The notes under the pieces: generated by a model
Database searches by the model: none
What the model saw: only the letters and a program-made list of their open reading frames with translations
What the model was told of the DNA's origin: nothing
Assembly: GCA_016190175.1 (NCBI GenBank)
Contig: JACPRC010000075.1
Coordinates: forward strand, 1-32,806
Origin: Planctomycetota bacterium
Lineage (GTDB): Bacteria; Planctomycetota; MHYJ01; JACPRB01
Reading direction: 5' to 3'
DNA length: 32,806 nucleotides
Part shown: positions 16,004-22,453 of the stretch, piece after piece
Numbering within the stretch: position 1 is the first letter of the stretch
How the letters are laid out: the number at the start of each line of letters is the position of its first letter
Made by a program: the position numbers and the translations under genes

Positions 16004-16043
16004 CCGGCCGGGAGGGCGACCCCCTTCCGGCCGGTTGTTTTTT
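16004..16043 (+). terminator. rho-independent terminator
   Basis: CCGGCCGGGAGGG (16004-16016) pairs with the segment CCCTTCCGGCCGG ending at 16034, with one mismatch, followed by TTGTTTTTT. It starts 18 bases after the stop of the secreted protein gene and is the clearest intrinsic terminator in the window. Confidence 0.9.
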
Positions 16044-16150
16044 CAGCCTTCAGCAGTCAGCCATCAGCTTTCAGCTACCAGCAATCAGCCGTCCCCATTG
16101 TTCGCCTGGCGCATCGGCTGACGGCTTATAGCTGATAGCCGACGGCTTCC
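16042..16150. repeat. inverted array of heptads (NTCAGCN ... NGCTGAN)
   Basis: The left arm 16042-16090 holds seven 7-bp units (TTCAGCC, TTCAGCA, GTCAGCC, ATCAGCT, TTCAGCT, ACCAGCA, ATCAGCC). The right arm 16116-16150 holds five reverse-complement units (GGCTGAC, GGCTTAT, AGCTGAT, AGCCGAC, GGCTTCC). About 25 bases separate them. It fills the gap between the terminator and the stop of the convergent adenine deaminase gene, beginning on the last Ts of the terminator. Repeats of this TCAGC type occur between genes in many environmental bacteria. Confidence 0.85.
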
Positions 16151-16152
16151 GC

Positions 16153-17853
16153 TCACGCGCACACAGGGACGAAGTCGAACTTCCCCACGTCCACTAGCCC
16201 GCGGTCGGTGAGCCGCAGTTCCGGAATCACGGGCAGCGCGAGGAACGCGAGCGTCATGAACGGATCGTGAAGCGGCGAGCCCAGCTCTCGCGCCGCCGCG
16301 CGGAGCCGCTCCGCGGCGGGAGCGACCTCCTCGATCGGCCGGTCCGACATGAGGCCCGCGATCGGGAGCGGGAGCGACGCGACCGCCTTCCCTCCCGACG
16401 CCGCGACCTGGCCGCCGCCCATCCGCGCGATCTCGGCGACCGCGGCGCGCATGTCGTCGTCCGTTACTCCCGCGACGACGATATTGTGCGAGTCGTGCGC
16501 CACCGTGGATGCGATCGCGCCGCGCTTCAGCCCGAGTCCCCGCGCGAAGCCGAGCCCGAACTTCCCCGTCCCCGTGTAGCGGTCGATCACCGCCATCTTC
16601 ACGAGGTCCCGGGCGGGATCGGAGACCAACGCGCCGTCCGAGCACGCCGCCTCCTCCACGATGCCGCGCGTGACGATCTGGTCGGGGACGATGCCGATGA
16701 CGCGGATCCGGGCCGACCGCGCCGGGACCGTGAAGTCCGGGCGGAACTCCGGCGGCAGCTTGACGCTTGCCTTCACCGGCGCCGGCACGTCGGCCGGGTC
16801 CCGCAGCACGCGCCCGTCGCGGGCGACCTCGCGGCCGTCCTTCCAGACCCGCAGGGCGCGGAACGACTTGAGATCCTCGAGGAGGACGAAATCCGCGTGC
16901 GCCCCCGGCGTCAGTCCACCCCGTCCCCTGAGACGGTAGTGCCGCGCGGGCGTGAGGGTCACGGCGCGGAGGGCGACGAGCGGGTCGGCGCCGAGCGCGA
17001 CGGCCCTCCGCAGGAGATGGTCGACGTGCCCCTCGTCCCGCAGGTCGATCGGATGGCGGTCGTCGCAGCACATCGCGACCTCCCACGCGTCGGCGCGGCG
17101 CACGAGCGGAAGCAGCGTCTCGAGGTTCTTCGCGACGGTGCCGTCGCGGACGATGACCATCATCCCGCGCCGGGCCTTCTCGACCGCCTCGGCGAGGGCG
17201 AAGCACTCGTGGTCGCTGTCGGGGCCGGCGGCAATGTAGGCGCACAGGGCCGGGCCGGAGAGCCCGGGCGCGTGGCCGTCCACGGGCCGGTCTCCCGCGG
17301 CGCGGATCTTGGCGAGGTACGGCGCCGCGCCGGCGACGACGCCGGGGAAGTTCATCACCTCGGCGAGGCCGAGGACATGGGGACGGCCGAAGAGCGGCGC
17401 GAGGTCCGCCGCCTCCAGCCGCGCCCCCGCGGTCTCGAGGTGGGTCGCGGGCACGCACGAGGGGAGCATGACGTGGACGTCGAGCGGCAGTCCCTCGGCC
17501 GCACGGAGGATGTATTCGATTCCCGGGACGCCGAGGACGTTGGCGATCTCGTGCGGGTCGCACACGACCGCGGTCGTGCCCCGGGGGACGACGGCGCGCG
17601 CGAACTGGGCGGGGCTCATCATCGAGCTCTCGATATGGATGTGCGCGTCGATGAAGCCGGGAGCGAGCCACGCCCCGCGGGCGTCGACGATCTCGCGGCC
17701 CTCGTAGCGCCCGAGGCCGGCGATGCGGTCTCCGGCGACGGCGAGGTCCACGTCCTCGACCTCGAGCGTGCGGACGTTCGCGACGCGGGCGTTCCGGATG
17801 ACGAGGTCGGCCGGGGCGTCGCCGCGGGCGACGCGGAGGAGGTCTTCGTCCAT
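16153..17853 (-). CDS. ade: adenine deaminase (EC 3.5.4.2)
   Basis: The product is 566 residues, the usual size for this family. It hydrolyses adenine to hypoxanthine and ammonia in purine salvage, in the cytosol. Amidohydrolase metal motif HIHIESSMM lies near residue 92, then GTTAVVCDPHEIANVLG, the active-site loop GHAPGLSG, and MCCDDRHP. The C-terminal adenine-deaminase domain has TVAHDSHNIVV and GGGQVA. Start: the ATG at 17853 lies only six bases after a TATAAT, so the mRNA is probably leaderless; no ribosome site is present. Divergent from a dehydrogenase gene across 48 bases. No other purine gene is adjacent. Confidence 0.95.
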   Translation of the reverse strand: MDEDLLRVARGDAPADLVIRNARVANVRTLEVEDVDLAVAGDRIAGLGRYEGREIVDARGAWLAPGFIDAHIHIESSMMSPAQFARAVVPRGTTAVVCDPHEIANVLGVPGIEYILRAAEGLPLDVHVMLPSCVPATHLETAGARLEAADLAPLFGRPHVLGLAEVMNFPGVVAGAAPYLAKIRAAGDRPVDGHAPGLSGPALCAYIAAGPDSDHECFALAEAVEKARRGMMVIVRDGTVAKNLETLLPLVRRADAWEVAMCCDDRHPIDLRDEGHVDHLLRRAVALGADPLVALRAVTLTPARHYRLRGRGGLTPGAHADFVLLEDLKSFRALRVWKDGREVARDGRVLRDPADVPAPVKASVKLPPEFRPDFTVPARSARIRVIGIVPDQIVTRGIVEEAACSDGALVSDPARDLVKMAVIDRYTGTGKFGLGFARGLGLKRGAIASTVAHDSHNIVVAGVTDDDMRAAVAEIARMGGGQVAASGGKAVASLPLPIAGLMSDRPIEEVAPAAERLRAAARELGSPLHDPFMTLAFLALPVIPELRLTDRGLVDVGKFDFVPVCA

Positions 17854-17859
17854 CGCCGA

Positions 17860-17894
17860 ATTATACTCGCGGATCGCGGGCGGCCGAATAGAAT
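17860..17894. promoter_or_regulatory. overlapping divergent promoters with leaderless spacing
   Basis: On the minus strand TATAAT (17860-17865) is followed by six bases and the ade ATG, with TTCGGC as a weak -35 at 17-bp spacing (17883-17888). On the plus strand TAGAAT (17889-17894) is followed by seven bases and the ATG at 17902. Both geometries put the transcription start on or next to the A of ATG. Confidence 0.6.
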
Positions 17895-17901
17895 GCGGTC
17901 C

Positions 17902-18894
17902 ATGAAGGCGCTGCGCATCCACGAGTTCGGCGGCCCGGAGACGCTCCGGTGGGAGGAGATTCCCGAGCCGGAGCCCGGTCCCGGCGAGACCGTGCTCGAC
18001 GTGAAAGCGGCTTCGATCAACCACCTCGACATCTGGACGCGGAAGGGGCTGCCCGGCGTGAAGCTGCCGCGCATCCTGGGGTGCGACGCGGCGGGGATCG
18101 CGGACGGGAAGCGGGTCCTGCTCAACCCGGGCTTCTCGTGCGGGTCCTGCGAGTTCTGCAGCGGCGGCGACATGTCGATGTGCCTCGACTACGGGATCTG
18201 GGGCGAGCACCGGGACGGGACGCACGTCGAGCGGCTGGCGGTGCCGAGGTCGTCGCTGATCCCGATCCCGGATCATCTCTCCTTCGAGGAAGCGGCGGCG
18301 ATGCCGCTGGTGACGGTGACGGCGTGGCGGATGCTGTTCACGCGCGGGCGGCTGGCGCCGGCGGAGGACGTGCTCGTCTGGAGCGCGGGGGCGGGGGTGG
18401 GGACGGTGTGCGTGCAGCTCGCGAAGCTGGCGGGGGCGCGGGTGTTCGCGACGGCCTCGACGGCGGAGAAGTGCGAAAGGCTGAAACGGCTCGGCGCGGA
18501 CGAGGTCATAAACCATGGGTGCGAGGACGTGGTGAAGCGCGTGAAGGAACGCACGGGGCGCCGCGGCGTGGACCTCGTCGTGGACTACGTCGGAAAGGAG
18601 ACGTGGGCCCGCTCGCTGGCGGCCGTCCGCCGGGGCGGCCGGATCGCCACCTGCGGGGCCACCAGCGGCCACGATCCCCTCGAAGACCTGCGCCACATTT
18701 TTTACCGCCAACTCGAGGTCGTCGGTTGTACAATGGGGAACAACAGGGAGCTGATGTCCGGTCTCAAGCTCCTCTTCGAAGGGAAGATCCGGCCGGTGAT
18801 CGACGGCGTGGTCCCCATGAGGGATGCAGCCGAGGCCCACCGGCGGATCGAGGCCCGGAAGGCGTTCGGGAAGGTCGTTCTGGTGCCGAGTTAG
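17902..18894 (+). CDS. zinc-type medium-chain dehydrogenase/reductase
   Basis: The product is 330 residues from the ATG at 17902; a start nine bases earlier is possible but falls inside the -10 box. The N-terminal MDR catalytic lobe (MKALRIHEFGGPETLRWEE) carries the structural-zinc cysteines in NPGFSCGSCEFCSGGDMSMC. The cofactor fold has SAGAGVGTVCVQLAKLAGA, the NADPH-binding glycine motif. In the catalytic-zinc position the usual GHE is GCD, so a quinone-oxidoreductase-like or enoyl-type reduction without catalytic zinc is as likely as alcohol oxidation. The substrate cannot be told. A small membrane-protein gene follows after 10 bases, probably co-transcribed. Confidence 0.9.
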   Translation: MKALRIHEFGGPETLRWEEIPEPEPGPGETVLDVKAASINHLDIWTRKGLPGVKLPRILGCDAAGIADGKRVLLNPGFSCGSCEFCSGGDMSMCLDYGIWGEHRDGTHVERLAVPRSSLIPIPDHLSFEEAAAMPLVTVTAWRMLFTRGRLAPAEDVLVWSAGAGVGTVCVQLAKLAGARVFATASTAEKCERLKRLGADEVINHGCEDVVKRVKERTGRRGVDLVVDYVGKETWARSLAAVRRGGRIATCGATSGHDPLEDLRHIFYRQLEVVGCTMGNNRELMSGLKLLFEGKIRPVIDGVVPMRDAAEAHRRIEARKAFGKVVLVPS

Positions 18895-18904
18895 GAGACT
18901 TCGA

Positions 18905-19048
18905 ATGGACCCCATCCTTCTGGCGGACGGCATCATGGATTGGATCCCCACCAAGCTCTGGCAGTGGATCGTCATTCTCCTCTGCGGAGCCGGCCTCGGC
19001 ATCGGCCTGTTCCTGCGGAACAAGGCGCGGAAGGCGGCGGGGCTCTAG
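18905..19048 (+). CDS. 47-residue single-pass membrane protein
   Basis: A small gene with TAGGAG seven bases before its ATG, 10 bases after the dehydrogenase stop. The product has an amphipathic start (MDPILLADGIMDWIPTKLWQ), one transmembrane helix at about 21-38 (rich in Ile, Leu and Gly) and a basic tail RNKARKAAGL, giving an N-out, C-in topology by the positive-inside rule. No family is recognised. The ribosome site, codon use and clean topology make a real small protein more likely than chance. Confidence 0.75.
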   Translation: MDPILLADGIMDWIPTKLWQWIVILLCGAGLGIGLFLRNKARKAAGL

Positions 19049-19094
19049 GCCCCGCCCGCGCCGCTCGCGCCCCCCTCCCGCGGCCCCATCCCCC

Positions 19095-19180
19095 TTGCGC
19101 CGCACGGGATTCCATTTATAATGGATTTCGCAGATTGCATGGGTCGCGTCTCGCCGATAATCGTTACAGAGCGGGACGCG
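19095..19180 (+). promoter_or_regulatory. promoter and structured leader of the Clp-type gene
   Basis: TTGCGC (19095-19100), 16 bases, TATAAT (19117-19122), with a predicted start near 19130 and a 60-base leader. The leader contains CGCGTCTCGC (19145-19154) pairing with GCGGGACGCG (19171-19180) across a 16-base loop, ending just before the GAGG ribosome site at 19182. The stem could shield or present the ribosome site. It is not a CIRCE element. Confidence 0.5.
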
Positions 19181-19190
19181 TGAGGCGGAC

Positions 19191-20501
19191 ATGTTTCGGA
19201 TGGAAAGCAACGTCGTCCGGAAGTACTTCGAGCCGATCGACGGCTTCGTCAAGATCCGCGTCTTCACCCCGGAGGAGACGGCCCGCCTCCTCAGCACGAG
19301 CCGCATCACGGACAAGCGGAGCTACGTCGGGCTCGTCCTGAACGCCTGCCTCCTCCACTATCATGATCAGATCCTTCCGCGCCTCTCCCAGTGCGGCGCC
19401 ATCGCCGACCGGCTCACCCTCGAGGAGGGGCTCTATTCCCTCGTCGTCGAGGCAAACCCGCCGCTCGACATCCGCCACGTGACGATCCCCGACGTCGACG
19501 AAGAGGTGGGCGAGCTTCACCTCCTCGACCGCCCCAGACTCCCCGGCCCGCGCCCCGAGTTCGCGTCTCTGCACGACCTTGAGGCGGAGCTCTCCCGCCG
19601 CATCATCGGCCAGGAGGAGGCCGTCGCCAGCGTCGCCCGCGCGGTCCGCAAGAACCTCACGGGGTTGCGGGACCCGGCCAAGCCCGTCGCGACCTTCCTC
19701 TTCGTCGGCCGCACCGGCGTCGGGAAGACGGAACTGGCCAAGGCGCTCACGCTCCACCTGTTCCGCGATCCCGCCCGGATGCTGCGCATCGACTGCTCCG
19801 AATTCGCCCTCCCCCACGAGTACGCCAAGCTCATCGGCGCCCCGCCGGGCTACGTGGGTCACGACCAGCCCGGGGTCCTCGCCGAGGCCGCCCGCCACAA
19901 CGGCGAGGCCGTCGTCCTCTTCGACGAGGTCGAGAAGTCCGACCCCAAGGTCCACGACCTCATGCTCCAGATGATGGACGAGGGGTTCGTCACGGACAAC
20001 AAGGGGAGCCGCATCCGTTTCGACAACGCCCTGATCATCCTCACCTCGAACGCCGGCGCCCGCGAGGTCGAGGAGGTCCGCAACCGGATGGGCTTCGACT
20101 CCGCGCGCCGCAAGGGGCTCGACCGGCAGACGGTCTTCGACGAGACCCTCCGCGCCCTCCGCGAACACTTTCGCCCCGAGTTCCTCAACCGCGTGACCGA
20201 GGTCGTTCTCTTCAATTCCATCGGATTGCGCGAGTGCGAACTCATCGCCCGCCGGTTCCTCGAGGACGTCCAGCGCCACGCTGCCTCCGTCCCGCTCACG
20301 GTGCACTACACCAGCCAGGTCCCCCGCTTCCTCGCCGAAAAGGGTTTCAACCCCGAATGCGGCGCGCGCGAGGTGAAACGCACGGTCGAGCGCGAGGTGG
20401 AGGGCCCTCTCTCCGACCTCCTCATCGACGGCCGGATCCACCAAGGGGACGTCGTCGAAATCCGCGTCCATCACAACCGGTTGTCCTTCCACCGGAACTG
20501 A
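19191..20501 (+). CDS. single-ring Clp/Hsp100-type AAA+ ATPase with novel N-terminal domain
   Basis: The product is 436 residues. Residues 1-125 match no Clp N-domain I know (begins MFRMESNVVRKYFEPIDGFV). From 128 on it is a Clp second-ring (D2) module: RIIGQEEAVASVARAVRKN, Walker A GRTGVGKT (173-180), pore loop GYVG (220-223), Walker B VVLFDEVEK, sensor TSNAGA, arginine finger FRPEFLNR (327-334), then the D2-small domain with sensor-2 GAREVKR. The first ring (D1) and middle domain are missing. A tripeptide MGF (300-302) occupies the place of the ClpP-docking IGL/IGF loop of ClpA/ClpC, which ClpB lacks. It may be an unfoldase with its own substrate-recruiting domain. It sits alone between two promoters. 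Confidence 0.9.
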   Translation: MFRMESNVVRKYFEPIDGFVKIRVFTPEETARLLSTSRITDKRSYVGLVLNACLLHYHDQILPRLSQCGAIADRLTLEEGLYSLVVEANPPLDIRHVTIPDVDEEVGELHLLDRPRLPGPRPEFASLHDLEAELSRRIIGQEEAVASVARAVRKNLTGLRDPAKPVATFLFVGRTGVGKTELAKALTLHLFRDPARMLRIDCSEFALPHEYAKLIGAPPGYVGHDQPGVLAEAARHNGEAVVLFDEVEKSDPKVHDLMLQMMDEGFVTDNKGSRIRFDNALIILTSNAGAREVEEVRNRMGFDSARRKGLDRQTVFDETLRALREHFRPEFLNRVTEVVLFNSIGLRECELIARRFLEDVQRHAASVPLTVHYTSQVPRFLAEKGFNPECGAREVKRTVEREVEGPLSDLLIDGRIHQGDVVEIRVHHNRLSFHRN

Positions 20502-20517
20502 CCTCGCTTCGGTCTTG

Positions 20518-20566
20518 GCGTACACCAAGCGTACACCAAAAACGGACAGTCAACTTTTGGTGTGCG
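20518..20566. promoter_or_regulatory. three copies of an 11-bp operator-like word
   Basis: GCGTACACCAA occurs twice head-to-tail without a gap (20518-20528, 20529-20539). It is followed in reverse orientation by TTGGTGTGCG (20557-20566), with one change. Tandem spacing of 11 bp puts both copies on the same helix face, and the inverted copy can also form a stem. The array lies 71-119 bp upstream of the -35 box of the GltD-like gene. Confidence 0.5.
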
Positions 20567-20636
20567 GAAGTTTCCTGAAATGCGGGACGCACACGCGGAG
20601 AAGTCCGCGCTGCCGCGCAATATTCCGTAATGGCAG

Positions 20637-20665
20637 TTGCGGAATCGCGTTTATCTTGCTATGGT
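20637..20665 (+). promoter_or_regulatory. promoter of the 2-oxoacid oxidoreductase operon
   Basis: TTGCGG (20637-20642), 17 bases, TATGGT (20660-20665). A predicted start near 20672 leaves a leader of only about 12 bases, which overlaps the AAGGAG ribosome site (20671-20676). The -10 box is imperfect. Confidence 0.5.
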
Positions 20666-20683
20666 ACCCGAAGGAGACTGTAG

Positions 20684-22453
20684 GTGAAACCGACAGACAC
20701 TCGCGATCCGGCCTACTACCACAAGGTAGTGGATTGCCAGTGGGCCTGCCCCGCCCATACCAACGTGCCCGAGTACATCCGACTGATCGCGCAGGGACGC
20801 TACACCGATGCCTACATGCTCAATCGCGAGTCGAACGTTTTCCCGGGCGTCCTTGGGCGGACCTGCGACCGGCCGTGCGAGCCCGCGTGCCGGCGGGCGA
20901 GGGTGGACGGCAAACCCGTGGCGATCTGCCGCCTGAAGCGCGTCGCGGCCGACCATCGCGGAGAGATCGCGGACCGGCTGCCCAGGATCCCGGCAAGGAA
21001 GAACGGCAGGCGGATTGCCTGTGTCGGCGCGGGCCCCGCCTCTCTCACGGTCGCGAACGATCTCCTGCCGCTCGGCTACGAGGTAACGATTCTCGAGAAG
21101 CTGCCCGAGGCCGGCGGACTCATGCGTTCCAACATCCCCTCCTTCCGCCTTCCCGGTCGCGTGCTCGACGAGGAGATCGGCACCATCCTGGACATGGGGG
21201 TCGACATCCGGTACGGCACGCCGGTCACGAGCATGAAGGCGCTGCTGGCCGAGGGATTCGACGCGGTTTTCGTCGGCAGCGGCGCGCCGCGCGGGAAGGA
21301 CCTCGACCTCCCGGGCCGGCGCGAGGCCGGCGGAGTCCATGTCGGCATCGAGTGGCTCGAGTCCGTCTCCTTCGGCCACGTGGATCGGATCGGCGAGCGG
21401 GTCCTCGTCATCGGCGTCGGCAACACGGCGATGGACTGCTGCCGGACGTCGCGGCGCCTGGGCGGCAGGGAGATCAAGGTGATCGCGCGGCGCACGCGGC
21501 AGTTCTTCAAGGCCTCCGAATGGGAGATCGAGGACGCGGAAGAGGAACAGGTCGAGATCGTCGTCAACCACTCCCCGCGCCGGTTCGTGGTGGAGGACGG
21601 CCGGCTTCGCGGAATGGAGTTCGATCACGCGGCCGACACCGTCTTCATGCCCTGCGACGACGTCATCCTGGCGATCGGCCAGGAGGCGGCCTTCCCGTGG
21701 ATCGAGCGCGACATCGGGATCGAGTTCACCCGGGAGGGCCTCCCGGTCGTCGATCCGACGACGATGGAGTCCACGCTCCCGGGCGTCCTCTTCGGCGGCG
21801 ACGCGGCGTGGGGCCCCAAGAACATCATCTGGGCCGTCGCCCACGGCCACGAGGCGGCGATCTCCATCCACAACCGCTGCTCCGGGGTTCCGGTGACGGA
21901 GCGGCCGCCGCAGGGGATGAACCTCGTCACCCAGAAGATGGGACTGCAGGAGTGGAGCTACCACAACGAGTACAACCCGGCGGCGCGGGCGAAGATGCGC
22001 CACATGGACCTGGGCGAGCGGCTCCGCCGGCTGGATCTCGAGGTGGAACTCGGCTTCGACGCGGCCCAGACGGCGCGCGAGGCGGAACGCTGCCTCAACT
22101 GCGACGTCGAGACCGTCTTCGCCGAGTCCCGGTGTATCGAGTGCGACGCGTGCGTGGACGTTTGTCCCCTTCAGTGCCTGACGATCGCGCCGGACGGGGG
22201 CGAGGAGGGTCTGCGCCCGCGGCTCACGGCTCCCGCGAGGAACGCCGCGCAGTCCCTCTTCGCCTCGGGCGCCCTTCCCCAGACCGGGCGGATCATGGTG
22301 AAGGACGAGGACGTCTGCGTCCACTGCGGCCTCTGCGCGGAGCGGTGTCCCACGTCCGCGTGGGACATGCAGAAGTTCGAATTGCGGATCCCCTATGCAG
22401 GGAGACCGGCGTGCACCACGAAGCCCGAACCCGCGTCAACGATTTCGCGCTGA
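20684..22453 (+). CDS. GltD-like NAD(P)H-dependent FAD oxidoreductase with C-terminal 2x[4Fe-4S] ferredoxin
   Basis: The product is 589 residues from a GTG with AAGGAG seven bases upstream. The N-terminal helical Fe-S domain has the cysteines of DihydroORN/GltD proteins (DCQWACPAH; GRTCDRPCEPACRR). The FAD Rossmann fold is CVGAGPASLTVAN near residue 110, the NAD(P) fold VIGVGNTAMDCCRTSRRLGG near 245, and the C-terminal flavin motif GVLFGGDAAWG follows. Residues 475-565 add two [4Fe-4S] clusters: CIECDACVDVCP and CVHCGLCAERCP. It should move electrons between NAD(P)H and low-potential ferredoxin clusters. It leads into the two oxoacid oxidoreductase genes (43-base overlap), so it is most likely their electron-transfer partner rather than a glutamate synthase subunit; no GltB is present. 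Confidence 0.92.
   Translation: MKPTDTRDPAYYHKVVDCQWACPAHTNVPEYIRLIAQGRYTDAYMLNRESNVFPGVLGRTCDRPCEPACRRARVDGKPVAICRLKRVAADHRGEIADRLPRIPARKNGRRIACVGAGPASLTVANDLLPLGYEVTILEKLPEAGGLMRSNIPSFRLPGRVLDEEIGTILDMGVDIRYGTPVTSMKALLAEGFDAVFVGSGAPRGKDLDLPGRREAGGVHVGIEWLESVSFGHVDRIGERVLVIGVGNTAMDCCRTSRRLGGREIKVIARRTRQFFKASEWEIEDAEEEQVEIVVNHSPRRFVVEDGRLRGMEFDHAADTVFMPCDDVILAIGQEAAFPWIERDIGIEFTREGLPVVDPTTMESTLPGVLFGGDAAWGPKNIIWAVAHGHEAAISIHNRCSGVPVTERPPQGMNLVTQKMGLQEWSYHNEYNPAARAKMRHMDLGERLRRLDLEVELGFDAAQTAREAERCLNCDVETVFAESRCIECDACVDVCPLQCLTIAPDGGEEGLRPRLTAPARNAAQSLFASGALPQTGRIMVKDEDVCVHCGLCAERCPTSAWDMQKFELRIPYAGRPACTTKPEPASTISR

Noticed and set aside
16042-16150. CRISPR array or VNTR from the regular short units.
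   Set aside because: Units are 7 bp without spacers and turn into their reverse complement, so it is an inverted tandem array.
20631-20645. A second sigma-54 site (TGGCAGTTGC) before the GltD-like gene.
   Set aside because: The GG and GC are too close together; sigma-54 needs 12 bp between them.
20684-22453. Glutamate synthase small subunit (gltD).
   Set aside because: No large subunit is nearby, two ferredoxin clusters are added at the C-terminus, and the gene overlaps korA.
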